A DNA stretch of 64,000 nt from the NCBI GenBank assembly GCA_035041965.1, contig JAPYMA010001337.1, positions 1 through 64,000 of the forward strand. Reading direction: 5' to 3'. The translations under genes and the position numbers were made by a program. Numbering within the stretch: the first letter of the stretch is position 1; each line of letters opens with the position of its first letter. Source of the DNA: Anisakis pegreffii (Eukaryota > Nematoda > Chromadorea > Rhabditida > Anisakidae). The notes under the pieces are model-generated. The model was not told the origin of the DNA. It saw only the letters and a list, made by a program, of their open reading frames with translations, and did not search any database. This document shows positions 22,709 to 34,680 of this stretch, piece after piece.

Positions 22709-24439
22709 TAAAATAAAAACAACAACTTTAGTTCTATTTTATTTACATATCTACCTCATCAGTTTTAACTTATCTTATTATCTCCAATATCGTATCACTT
22801 TTACAGTAACTCACACCCCCAATAATCCAAATACCTCAAAACGAAATTTTTGCTAGCATTGTTTTTTCATGATCGCAATTGATCAAGTTCGTTTGTTCGT
22901 TAACTCTCAACTCAACCAAACTCAAGTGTGTCACCATTTCGTTCTAATCCAATGACATCAACTAATCTCCTTACATCAACAATACCCCACGTTAGCACTA
23001 CTACAACGATATCAACCACAACAATTCTACTCACTACAATAAAATAACACATTTTCTAAAAGTTCATGTCGCGGAAATCACTACAAAAAGAAAATAAACT
23101 GAAACAACCTCCTAAGCCACTGTTCTAATATACGATAATTAGAGCAAAAAACACGCTCCACCAAACAGCATAACCCGGTGTCGTGAATAATGTTATTCAC
23201 GAATGTCTTATGATTCATTCCCCGTTTGCAACATCTATATCATATCAAAATATTTTATCTTATTTACGAATATATTGAGAATTTGTAATTTCGTAAGTTC
23301 TATATCACGTCATCCATATGTCATCATTTATTCTTTATATTTCCTTTAATCTTAACCAGTATTATAATTCTAAATTCGTTCTTATGATTATTGTTGTGAA
23401 TGTGCAAGTAAAGAGAACGTTAACTGTTGAAGCTCGTCTTCAATGCATCCAACCGCACCCAAACAAAAATAATTTTCAAAACACCCAGCAAACAAATCTT
23501 ACGGAACCACATCACCGAACAATCGAAGAAGAAAGACTAACGAGTTCATGTGGATGATTTGCCAAACACCTTATACTCACACTTCAAAACGAACAAGTCC
23601 CCGAGAATAAAGTCGGGGAGCGGATCGCCCGGGGGGAGTCCCCGCGGAGAGGAAACTGGACGGGAGAGGGCCCCCGCCAAAAAAGTTGGGGAGTAAAATG
23701 CGCGGGGAGGAGCGCTCCCCGCGTTCCCCGACGAACACTAACCGTGTGTATTTGGATGGTGTGGTTTTATCAACTGGCGAAGCAAGGCGAGTAGTAGCCT
23801 CATCTCCGCCCTTCCCCCGCCTGAGAGGTGGAAGAAAAAGGAAAAGAGAAAGAGAAGGAAAAAGAGGAGGAAAGGGAGAAGGAAGTGAGAAATAGGTAAA
23901 AGAAAAAGAAAGGCGAGAAGTAGAATGGATAAAAAATAAATGTACAAAGATCAACCCAAAAATCAGCTGGTTTTTTTTGGAACCTGACCATTTTACGCCC
24001 TATCCTCACTTCCACTGGAAAAAAATCTCGGCTATGCTTCAATTGCAGTTAATATTATACCTTAACCTTAGTTGTAACGAATGGGCATCATTCAGTCACG
24101 ACGATACTCATCAGAGCTTCACGACTGAACAAAACGCAAAAAATCAACAAGTCAGTAACAATGCGAATGTATTTCACAACAATAAGTCTGTCCAATTCTC
24201 AGTTCATTCGTTATCATCGAAAGCATCGTTGAACAATCGAAGTACTTCATCCGGTTCTTCATTATTTTCAATACACGACGTTACACAATTATTATTCACA
24301 TTTTTTGTTACTGCAAATGAGGAAAAGTTAACTCACTGGAAAAAAGAAACAAGTTAAAAGCTAACCTCCTTTTCAAGTTGATGATCAGTTACAAATTCAA
24401 TGCAAAAAAACAACTTAATCAAATTCGCTCGGGAGGTTT

Positions 24440-25738
24440 TCAAAAAGGATCATCATAATGGACGTATGCTTTCAAAAAATCACCATTGAGATAACGTTCT
24501 AAATCACTCCAATTCGGTGCATCACACTTCTTCAATCGATAACAAAAAAAACTAAAATAATCACCGAATTCTTGCACACAACAACTCCAGTGACGATCCC
24601 TTAAATAGGAATAACAGTTACTGAATTATATAATATAATCACAAAATTTTCAGTCGGGTTTACAGCTTTGAATATTTTCAATGTGCTATACGATCGCGAT
24701 AGATGATTGTAACATTCGAACCGTCACAGTTTCAGTTCGAAATTCTCACTGATCGATTTATGTTTGATGAAAAATTATTGAACAGAAAATTCTGTTGGAA
24801 GCATAAAAATGGCAACTCACTTCATGATCAGAGGTACACGAAAATGCGGTTGAGTGAATGATATCGAAAAAAATGTTCCATTATTGACCAGTGTACGAAA
24901 AACAGAATTGTAAACAGCATCAATATCCCTTAACGCATCATCTGAATAACTCCATGCACTCTACAAAAGAAACGAATTGAATAAAGATCATTAATATTGC
25001 GAGTGTAATGGAAGACTCATCAAAAGAGATCAATAAAATGATTTTTAGAAAATGAACAGGTAAATGAGCAGATTTAGAGTTTCATTAACCTTTTCATCAG
25101 CTGTTAACGCTTCAATAGTCGCTTTCTCAATAACAATATCGAAAGTTTGATCATCCAATTTCGAGAGTGTTCGAATATCATCACAAATCCATTTCATGCT
25201 CGGATATTGACAGGAACATTTCTCAATCAATGTATTCGAAAAATCAACATTTGTTATATGATGAAAGCCAAGCGCATAAAGTATAAATGATAGATTACTG
25301 TTGCCACATCCAATATGTAATATTCTTCAATGAAATGTCATTAGTGTTCATAATCAAATAAATAACAAACAAAATTAGTTTCACTTATTGTAAATTTGTG
25401 AATGAATTCGCAGTTCTCTCGATTCAAATTGTTCATTCATGAAGTTTTGTTTCACCTCAGAAGTTTTCAAAGTCAATATTTAGATTTCGTCATATTAAAA
25501 AATTCAGTAATCACCTCATTGTTATTCTGCCATTGATTTCATCTACATAAATATTTCCAAAGAAATCAAAAATAAAACTGGTTGAGTGCATAATTATCAC
25601 TGACCTATGATTGGCTTCAAGATGGGGTAAAATTAGATGTGCAAATTGATCCCATTTAGCAATCCATTCAAACGTTTCTTCGTTGCTGAAGCGCTCATTC
25701 CAATAAGATGCTTTCTTATATTGAGTCAACTTTTGCAT
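24440..25738 (-). CDS. EEF1AKMT4: EEF1AKMT4-type methyltransferase, right arm copy
   Basis: Mirror of the gene at 858-2156. Exons fall at 25605-25738, 25090-25324, 24821-24960 and 24440-24599 on the minus strand, with the same peptide and splice sites. If the palindrome is real, the organism has two complete, divergently placed copies of this gene. If the palindrome is an artefact, there is only one. Confidence 0.85.
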
Positions 25739-26065
25739 CTAAATCGAACTGTAGAGAAATATCGATGAACTGTTCGATTTATAATGACAATCAACGAATG
25801 GTATATACTTATTAAACTGAATTCACACATCTAATCACTTGAACATTGCCGTTTCGGTTCTCTGCTCAGCACCTTCAACTGGCACTAATTACGAATCGTT
25901 CCATTGTTCTTGAAATTACTTTCAACTATCACAAAATCCTGCACTGCAATCAATGCATGTCTTCACTTCACCTGGAAGTTTCTCTTGGAACCTCTACTGA
26001 CTGAAAGATGATATCAAAATAAGTCTACGATCTTCTGTATAGTGTTTACGATTTCTTGTATGCCA

Positions 26066-26184
26066 TGTCTCTGTTCTATGGTATAGAATAGAACAGTTCG
26101 CAAATCAGGAAGGAACAGTTTGAACAAAATAGAACCGTTTTTTAGCCCAAAAAAAGAATAGAATAGTTTTCAACAGATTTTGGC
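26066..26184 (+). repeat. Dispersed GAATAGAACAG-type repeat, right arm
   Basis: Mirror copy of 412-530. It resembles the end of the tandem array at 27418-27835, so related copies sit on both sides of the right arm's outer end. Confidence 0.75.
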
Positions 26185-26250
26185 TGTTCCCTAAACTGTT
26201 CCTTTTGAATACTGCGGTGAGATAAATTACCATTGTTGGATTATTGTAAT

Positions 26251-26382
26251 ATTTATTACTATTTATCATTATTATTATATTTGTATATTTTATTATTTTT
26301 ACTATTGCTACTATTATTATTTTCATTACTATTATTATATTTATTATTAGTGTTACTATTACCATTATTGCAATTATTATTA

Positions 26383-26422
<40 letters not shown>

Positions 26423-26536
26423 CACCATTATTACTATTATTATCATTATTATTATCACCATTATTACTATTACTACTATTATTGCTATTATTACTGCTGT
26501 TATTATTATTTATTACTATTGCTTAAACAATTATTA
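26251..26536. repeat. Imperfect ATT trinucleotide microsatellite, right arm
   Basis: Reverse complement of the tract at 60-345, at the outer end of the right arm. Confidence 0.9.
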
Positions 26537-26632
26537 TTTATTATTATCATTCATTATAATTTATAATTTTCCTTATTATTATTTTTATTAATTACTTTCT
26601 ACCTGTTTCACTTGATCTTCATTAAGAATAGT

Positions 26633-27004
26633 ATGATAAGTGTTAATATACATGATACGTACTATGATAAGTGTTAATATACATGATACGTACTATGATA
26701 AGTTTTAATGTACATGATACGTACTATGATAAGTTTTAATGTACATGATACGTACTATGATAAGTTTTAATGTACATGATACGTACTATGATAAGTTTTA
26801 ATGTACATGATACGTACTATGATAAGTTTTAATGTACATGATACGTACTATGATAAGTTTTAATGTACATGATACGTACTATGATAAGTTTTAATGTACA
26901 TGATACGTACTATGATAAGTTTTAATGTACATGATACGTACTATGATAAGTTTTAATGTACATGATACGTACTATGATAAGTTTTAATGTACATGATACG
27001 TACT
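26633..27004. repeat. 31-bp satellite, exactly 12 units
   Basis: Units begin with ATGATAAG at 26633, 26664, 26695 and so on every 31 bases to 26974, with a partial thirteenth at 27005. The first two units carry GTGTTAATATAC, while the other ten carry GTTTTAATGTAC and are essentially identical. This suggests recent expansion from one variant. The array begins 38 bp beyond the palindrome's visible outer edge. Confidence 0.96.
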
Positions 27005-27417
27005 ATGATAAGTTTATCATCATATTCAACATCACTGGGAAGAGAAGAAAGGCTATCAGTGAGAGGTGAAACAACTCATCAAGGACAAGTTATCGCAGTT
27101 AATTCTCAAAGCTGCCAATGACTGTTTGTGAGGAATTTCCTCCAGAAACAACTAAAGGATGCAAATATGCTTCCGAATGAACACCCCACATTCAAATGTT
27201 GGTCGTACTCTAAACTCTAGGAGTAATCCATCACAAAAATTGTTCACATCTTACGCCCCCAATATGTTCTTCAATGATGGTGATTACCATAGCCCTAAAC
27301 TCTCCGCTTTCCTCCAATTCTCACCCAAAATAATCTCCATTTTGCACTGCAAATGCCGTAAAACCACGTTTCGAACCCTAATTACCACAACTTTTATCGT
27401 GTCGCTTTTCTGACTGA

Positions 27418-27835
27418 CGGAACAGAATAGAACAATTAGAACAGTATAGCACAGTTTAAGGGGGGTAGAATAGAATAGAATAGAACAGTTAGAACAGTAT
27501 AGCACAGTTTAAGGGCGTAGAATAGAATAGAACACTTAGAACAGTATAGCACAGTTTAAGAGGGTAGAGTAGGATAGAACAGAATAGAACAGTTAGAACA
27601 GTATAGCACAGTTTAAGGGGGGCTGAATAGGATAGAATAGAATAGAACAGTTAGAACAGTACAGCACAGTTTAAGGGGGTAGAATAGAATAGAACAGTTA
27701 GAACAGTATAGCACAGTTTAAGGGGGGTAGAATAGGATAGAATAGAATAGAACAGTTCGCAAATCAGGAAGGAACAGTTCGAACAGAATAGAGCCGTTTT
27801 TGAGCCCAAACGAACAAAATAGAACAGTTTTCAAA
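27418..27835. repeat. Tandem GAATAGAACAGTTAGAACAG array
   Basis: About seven variable-length copies (roughly 40-60 bp) of blocks containing AATAGAACAG, TTAGAACAGTATAGCACAG and TTAAGGGGGTAG. It ends with the segment GTTCGCAAATCAGGAAGGAA, which is also found inside both palindrome arms (412-530 and 26066-26184). Confidence 0.88.
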
Positions 27836-27867
27836 AAAGTGGTATAGAGACACCACCGCTAGTTACA

Positions 27868-28125
27868 ACCGATCGACAACCGACCGATACTCAAAATCAC
27901 ACGGTCGATGAATACCGAGTTGCGGTGATCACCGACCCGTCGGTGACTACCGACCGCAACCGACAAGACTTGCTCGATCAGTGGCGGTGGCAAACCGCCC
28001 CGCGATTACAACCTAACCGCAACCGACCAATGCTCAAAATTTGCCCCTCGGTGAATACCGATTTACGGTGATTACCGACAGGACTCTCGATCGGTGGCCA
28101 CCGAGAAAAATCTTGCGGTTCCCAA
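27868..28125. repeat. Two diverged direct copies of an ACCGAC-rich repeat of about 125 bp
   Basis: Copies at about 27868-27995 and 27998-28125 share CAACCGACC, CTCAAAAT, CGGTGAATACCGA and CGATC(A/G)GTGGC in the same order. Sequence is GC-richer than its surroundings. No coding potential was seen. Confidence 0.7.
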
Positions 28126-28255
28126 CACAATTTGTAACCTTATGATCATTATTCTGTAATTATCTGATCCCAGTGACTATATAAGCAGCTCAGTGTGAGT
28201 TCAGTGTGCAGTCAGTATTGTCAATATAGCCGCTGAAGTAGTAGTTGTACACGCC

Positions 28256-28531
28256 ATGGTCGGCATCTTTCGTCATCATCGTCCACTCATCAGCTGTGTC
28301 ATCTTTCTATTAAATCGTCAGTGCCGCTTTTATTTATTATTGTTGATAAACTACACTATTAATCGTCGCCTTCGCACCAGCAACAGTACAAACAGCACAA
28401 AAACTGACCAGAATCAGGATAAACAGATTCTAAAAAGTCCTGCCTATGAAATCACGCTGCATGTAACTATTTCAATTTCTCCTATCTATTTGATTATATA
28501 TTTCCTCGGTGTATTCAGCAGCCATTATTGA
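28256..28531 (+). CDS. Uncertain 91-residue open frame behind a TATA-like sequence
   Basis: An ATG frame of 91 codons with a hydrophobic N-terminal half and an N/S/T-rich middle. TATATAAGCAG lies 79 bp upstream of the ATG at about 28177, followed by repeated CAGTGTG and CAGTCAGT. No homology was recognised and no splice partner found. It could be a remnant of a mobile element or chance. I list it because of the promoter-like context. Confidence 0.18.
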   Translation: MVGIFRHHRPLISCVIFLLNRQCRFYLLLLINYTINRRLRTSNSTNSTKTDQNQDKQILKSPAYEITLHVTISISPIYLIIYFLGVFSSHY

Positions 28532-28683
28532 AAAGAAACTTGACACTAGGGCAATGACCGTTATCAGTAAAATAACTGCAATGTTAGCTACGACCAGTGG
28601 GAATAAAATCATCACGAATAGTGAACAAGATTAAAGAAATTGATCAAACTAGATAAGTGTGTACCGTTGGAGTACGTTCTAGC

Positions 28684-29933
28684 TAGGGTTTGCAAATCCC
28701 GACGTTTTTTCAATCCCAGGATCGATTTTTGATCCCGGGATCGAACAATTTTTGTAATATCGATGCGGGACATGTTCAAACACATTTTTTCGAACCAATA
28801 TGTTCATTATTAATCAGAAAGGAGTTAATTCAACAAATTATTGAACAAATTCGAGAAACCAAATTATTCAAATTCAAATTAATATTTCATATAATGTTGC
28901 TAATGATCATGTCGCAAGGGCATACTGCATATTCTATGCTAAGGCATCTTGTCTTCTCGGGTCTAAGCTAATAACAGTACACTTGCATGTGAGTATGAAA
29001 TTCTTGATTCTCAAACACTTATTTGCAATGCTTAAAGTCCATTTTCTCGCAGTATTAACGTCACGTGAATTCTGCCATTTCGGAAATTTCGATTTATTAC
29101 GAAAGAAATGTTTTTACCATTTCGAAAAATTTTTACAAAAATTTCACTTAGATTCCATCGCATAAACTTTATCATTTGAGTTTTGAAAAAATTAAAAGTT
29201 CAGAGTTTATCTAAAAAGTGAAAAAAAATCCGCAATGCATTTTCATCGAACCATCGAGCACTTATATATTTGATAATTTCGATCAGAGACCATGGAAATG
29301 TACTTGATAGTTAAGCTTAAGATCCTTTTGAATGGAACAATTTCCCTTACTTCGACAGTGAATTCTCACTAAGTGAACTCAGTAAGAATCAATGCACCTC
29401 TCGATCGGATGAAAATGTGTCCAAATAGCGAAGTAAAAAGACTTGCAGTCTTTGGAACATGCAGTTGAATTAACAGATGGAATACTGAAGCCGAAAAAAT
29501 CGCGTTGGAGGAAATGACTCAAAATTTCGTAGAATTTTGTTGTTCTTGGTTCTTATTAGAAAATCTGATTATCTCTGTTAGTCTACATAGGAATGCATCC
29601 AGATGAGCGTGATATAAACCAATGGAGAGCAGGATAATCAGTTGAATATTCGATGAAATGTTACGTAAAAGTTCATCGAGCTGTCGTTGATCATGTCATT
29701 CGTCCAATTTGCGTCTATTTCCTTAGCTATCCATCAATGATTGAGGACAAACAGCAAAAATGACTACATATGAATGAGATGGGAATGATTAAGACTCGCT
29801 TCAAGATGAGTATACTATCAAAATTCAAGCAAATTGACCTGTTTTATCAAATCCCGAAATCCTGGGATTTTTCAAAACTTAAATCCCGGGATCGGGATCA
29901 GAGCCGAAATCCCGGGATCCCTTGCAAACCCTA
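28684..29933. mobile_element. Non-autonomous hAT-like element with 8-bp target duplication
   Basis: The 1250-bp element starts TAGGGTTTGCAAATCCCG and ends CCCTTGCAAACCCTA, giving inverted termini. It is bounded by the direct repeat GTTCTAGC at 28676-28683 and 29934-29941. An 8-bp target duplication and CCCGGGATCGGGAT-type subterminal sequence fit hAT superfamily MITEs. The interior has only short open frames and no recognisable transposase. A 127-bp derivative lies at 42826-42952, and relatives of its right part lie in both palindrome arms. Confidence 0.88.
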
Positions 29934-30104
29934 GTTCTAGCCTTTTTAAAAATACGTACGTTAAAGTCCATCCTCATTTACTTTACACACATGCATGCGT
30001 TGAAATCCGCCCTCGCCCATTTCAATGCACAATAATAAAATGTTATTTTGCACTCACGGGAATATTATCTCACACTCTAAAGGGTGCAAGCAACCTCGGT
30101 TGGG

Positions 30105-30290
30105 AACCACTGCTTCCGATGTAACCGACTGAAGTTCGACCGATGAAATCCGACGAATTTCAGTCGAAATCCGAGATCCAGATTCCGACCGAAGGATTTT
30201 GAAATTCGGTCGGAATATAGAATTTCGGACTGTTAAAAAGTCGGTTCGGTCGGATTCCGACCTAACTGAAATTTTGTTTAGAGGTCATAA
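30105..30290. repeat. Dispersed repeat rich in GATTCCGACCG / CGGTCGGAA
   Basis: Carries several copies and inverted copies of TCCGACCG-like blocks, including AAAAAGTCGG and TCGGTCGGATTCCGACC. The same blocks flank the short hAT MITE at 42826-42952, so this is one dispersed family with local inverted symmetry. Confidence 0.6.
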
Positions 30291-30616
30291 GCCATTTCCA
30301 ACGACATGTTAAAGGATCTAACAATATGAGAGATAACTGAGAAGTTGCGATATTCAACTGCGAATGATTGTACTCTAAATGAAATCAGGGAACTGGAAGT
30401 TAACTTTTATGCACATAGTAATAAAAATTACTCTACAGATTATTCACTGCTTTAATGATCAAAGTATAATAACGAAAACATTTCTTTGGCAGATAAAGTA
30501 TTGCTTCATTCGACAGCGATAAGGTTCAAGCAATGATGTGAAAGATTCATGATGTCGTTTGCCTAATAAAAATAATTCAAAAACACTAACGCACTGAAAT
30601 TGGAAACTGATCAGCA

Positions 30617-30907
30617 ATGGGCGCTTACGCTGAGCCGAACACGGTCGAGCGCTCGATCAAACTTTCGAGTAGTTTTGAAATGATGCAATTCAATGATCAA
30701 CAAACATATTGCCTCGAAAATATTATTGAATACAACCAAAATTTATCAAGTAATAGTAGCTCTGCAAGATTGCTTGACAGCAGTCACCAGAAATTTCCAG
30801 TGGGCTTCTTACCTTTTAAAATCACAGTTGCGGATCATTGTGTAATAAAAGATAGGGAATCAATTATCATTACGAAGAGAGCGCCATCCGACAATACCTT
30901 AGTTTAG
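30617..30907 (+). CDS. Uncertain 96-residue open frame, unrecognised
   Basis: A 96-codon ATG frame with balanced composition, including a serine/asparagine-rich middle and FPVGFLPFKITVADH. It is not low-complexity like most frames in this repeat-rich stretch, but I recognise no domain, promoter or splice partners. It might be an exon of an unrecognised gene or chance. Confidence 0.22.
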   Translation: MGAYAEPNTVERSIKLSSSFEMMQFNDQQTYCLENIIEYNQNLSSNSSSARLLDSSHQKFPVGFLPFKITVADHCVIKDRESIIITKRAPSDNTLV

Positions 30908-32808
30908 ATTACCACTAAACACAGCCAATGAATTCGGCTGATTGCACCTTACCAAGATGATTAATCAGACGGTGTCTGAGCTAGATCCGTTGATGCATGC
31001 GTTTCTCAGACAAGCAGTTTGCATTTGATCAACCAAAAAGCAACATTACAAATCGTAATTTATAGCCAATAAGCAGAAATAAGTCATTTTAATGAAACTC
31101 GAATTATGATTGAATAAATCAACAGCAAGTGTAACGTTCAGAACATTGCATTCCACAACTGATAACAATAACAACACAAAGACAATAACAACAAATCATA
31201 GCAATAATCAACTAACTGCCATATCATTTCAGAACACTTCAATACAAACATAAATACGAATCAACAAAACAATATGCTCAACAACAGCGCCTAGGTTATG
31301 ATCGCTTGTCTGTTAGAGGGTTGGTGTGAATAAGAAGTTACGCTATCAGAAGAACATGATCACTTTATTAGCAATGAAGTGAGAACTCGCAGAAAGATTC
31401 TAAGTGAACATTAACAGTTATTGATTACAGTCTTGGTTGAATGCAATGATAAATCAATGATTTTTAGTTGACGTTATGAGGTTAACAATAAGACAGCAGG
31501 TACGTAATCATAATAAATGAACAGTTGCAAATAAGCCATAGCGGACAGATAAAGCTTGCTGAAGTGTGGAAACTGGGAACAGTTTGTTCACTTCCAACAA
31601 TCAACACAAAATGGTAACAACTTTACAATGTCCGCATAAAACAACTAGGAATCGGTATACATAAAAACAGGTGACTACAAAATTTCTATTGATAACTTTT
31701 AAAAATACAGGTACAAATTCTGTTGAAATTTCAGCACAAATATTCGAACTCAAAAGAACGAATACTTCAACAGAATAATACAAAAATCATTGACTGAATC
31801 ATTGATGTTAAAATATCGATTGGATCGTTAACAGTTCCGATGATAAAACAGACTGCATTTGGATAAGTTTAGTGACTATGTTTATAGGCTGGAACAGAAC
31901 GATGTAACTGGAGAATAGAGCAAAACAAAAAGAAAATTTGTGAAGAGAATGAGGTTGAAAGGGACTGAGAATCGCGATGAATGCAAATTCAATAACTAAA
32001 AATTATGCGCTCTAACAGCAAATTTAATCGAAAAGCGTAATTCAAATCCAGTTTCCCATTCGTAACAAATACAGAAAACACACATCTGCGGTAATTTGAG
32101 TGATCAGAAGTTATTGCAATTTGAATAATTAAATATCAAGGAAGAATATTCGCTTCAGTGCGGAAAGACGTGACTCGTGAAAGTTATCAAACTGAGAAGC
32201 ACACCCCTGCCCCATCAACGTGAAACCTCCTGTAACCAGAGTCCAAAAAAAAAAACACCTCAGCTATCTTTGAAGCATCTCCAGTTGTGGTGCCCATTTT
32301 TTGAATGAATTGAAAAAGAGAAGATGGCGGCATTAATACAAATATGTGAACATCACATCCCTTGCATTAATCATTATGAATATGACAGATAGTTCGTGGG
32401 ACCGTCCCAAAATACAAACGAACGAACACTGCGAAGAATAGTGAATCAAAACAAAGACAAAACGCTTGAATTAAATGAATGAATAAAATTGATGAATATG
32501 AACGAAACAAATTTCACGATGCTCGAAGTTGAAGTGAAATTTGAGCGAAGGCATAAATAAAATGCCATAAATTTGAACAATTAGCATCTTCGTTTTATCT
32601 TCTTTAATGAAAATACCAAATTAATTAATAAGTCAATCGTATCATAACATTAGAATACAGCACCACGTCGCCTGAAGAGAAAGCATTCGTTTCAGATCGA
32701 ATAACTTAATGCTGATTCACCTTGAACACAACGAAACAATCACAAACGCTATATCAACTGTCATAAGTAAAACTAAACTAAGTCAACTGAAAAGTGAATA
32801 CTTCATTA
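30908..32808. other. No gene recognised
   Basis: AT-rich sequence with many short ATG frames and no conserved motif. Probably intergenic, lying downstream of the minus-strand PABPN1 gene; part may be its 3' UTR. Confidence 0.5.
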
Positions 32809-34680
32809 TTACCACCTTGGCGGACGGGATCTAGCGCCTCTATAGCCACCACCATAAATATATTTGACGATCATACGAGCACCGCCACGACCACGCGCAC
32901 GAGGTGGTCGATTTGTTGTGCTCACTCCAGGCTTGTTTGTTCGCTTTGGACATACCTCAAACAAAAAATATATTAATATTTCATTCTCTGGCATCAAATT
33001 GGCTATGTAATTTAAACGGCTGCAAAACAGTCGGTTCATTCTTCACAGTTCGTTCGAACACACAATCAACTGAAAAGTATTTATCTTGACTGAAACTGAG
33101 ATTGCATTATAGATGGATCAGTGTGATTGAGAAGATGCTCTCAAGAAGAATTTTTCTTGCGATCATCCAGTAAAAAAGACTCACTCACAGAGCACAAGTT
33201 TCGAAAATTCTAACCTTAATTTGGCGTCCACGGAAAAGGGAATCATCAAGCGCCATAGCCGTTTGTACAGATTCCTTATCAGCAAATTCAATATAAGCGA
33301 ATCTAGAATGCGAATATTTAACACTAACGTACATAAAACCCTTGAAAAATATTCACATAAGTTTAGAAAATGTTTAAAATGCAAACCCCTTTGCATTACA
33401 AATTTGCTTTTCTTCCTCTTTTGCCATTCCAAACCTAACAGAAAAAACGTCCAAAGTTGTCTCTTAGTGTTACAGAATATAAAAACAAAGATTCAACCGT
33501 AAAAGCCTAAGTGTTACAGAAGTTCACAAAAATGTATTTAATGAATGAATAATGAAGTTGATGTCAAAAACTGTGAATTCATGATCAATCGAATGTATAA
33601 AAAATGATTTTCAGAAATGGAAAAACATACCCTTTGGGATGTCCGGTATATTTGTCAGTAAGAATAGTTACTCTATTAACTGAGCCACATCCATGGAAAT
33701 GAGCTTCCAGTTCCTCTGCAGTTGAGCAATAGTCGACCTCAAATAAGACCATATCTCACATAAACTGAGAAAGGTTTCTACATGTGAGTATCTATTCAGC
33801 AATTCCTTACGAAGTAACTTTTAATTCGATGACTGTTAATTCAACAAGACCTTTTGACGATATTTCTAACGTTCTAATAATTTCAACACTAAATTCAATT
33901 ATGTAATAAATTGAATGATATTTATCGAAGTTATAACTACCTCATGATATCAAATACCTTCAACAAGGCCACTTTAAAAAGCTCAATTAAAAATGATTCC
34001 AGTGCTCATGGCATAAAACAGATACATACATTGCCAACATATATAGATCTGCTATCGGCTTCAACTTTCTCTTCCATTGTTGCAGCTGGAGATAGTGTAA
34101 GTGAGCTGCTTGAGCTCATGTTCATATGTTTTTCGACATCAGTTTGCATTTGACGAATTAACTGCGCTTCCTCTTCTATTTCTTTCATGCGATTTGTCAA
34201 CGCTTCCATATCCTTGAACATGAGTCAATTTTTGTTATTAAACAATTCATATCGCCTCTCATTTGTTCACTCTATTGAATTTTGTTTCATTCTATATAAC
34301 AAAGACGGCTACCGTGTTTCCGGTCAAGTTTGATCACATTCGGTAGATAACTTAAACAACATGGTCAATACTGTCAGAAGCATAAAGAAAGATTGACCCG
34401 AGTGCTAAACATTTTAGTACTGAGATCTTTAGAATTGAACGAAGTAATCCGGAAATCTTCAAATACTGCCAGATAATGCTTACGCACTAAATGCAGAACA
34501 AGTGGTTTAATATGTGTATATCACTCACAAACATTATCAGCAACACGTATGTTTAAAGCAATGAAAACTTACCGGATCCTCGCTCATGTGATCACCTGAA
34601 GCAGCCAAATCGCTGGCGCCGTCGAGGATATCATCCTCTTCCAAACGTATGTCACCATCTTCGCCTGTTGCATCAGCCAT
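32809..34680 (-). CDS. PABPN1: Nuclear poly(A)-binding protein PABPN1/PABP-2
   Basis: Five exons close in phase: 34573-34680, 34030-34212, 33631-33737, 33215-33302 and 32809-32955 (210 codons plus TAA). Order of domains: an acidic N-terminus (residues 1-36), a coiled-coil helix (about 37-75, [20 protein letters not shown]) and the [16 protein letters not shown] lead into a single RRM. RNP2 is IYVGNV and RNP1 is [22 protein letters not shown] segment and an Arg/Gly-rich tail follow, ending in RPPRW. The protein binds growing poly(A) tails in the nucleus, stimulates poly(A) polymerase and sets tail length. The vertebrate polyalanine N-terminus is absent, as usual for invertebrates. The assignment is very secure. 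Confidence 0.96.

Larger units (their letters stand above)
1..26595. repeat. Giant near-perfect inverted repeat (palindrome), arms about 13.2 kb
   Basis: Every open frame in 1-13195 recurs on the opposite strand at the mirrored position with the identical peptide, out to position 1 versus 26595. Mirror sums are 26596 in the outer part and 26595 inside a homopolymer that has six T at 11871-11876 but seven A at 14719-14725. A two-base difference flanks the hinge (near 13237-13243 versus 13351-13360). I saw no other differences in spot checks, but did not align every base. The left outer boundary is the window edge, so the arms could be longer. Near identity means either a very recent duplication or a fold-back sequence or assembly artefact. 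Confidence 0.97.

Noticed and set aside
26633..27835. Regular repeats as a CRISPR array
   Set aside because: The 31-bp units are contiguous with no unique spacers, and the DNA is eukaryotic. They are satellites.
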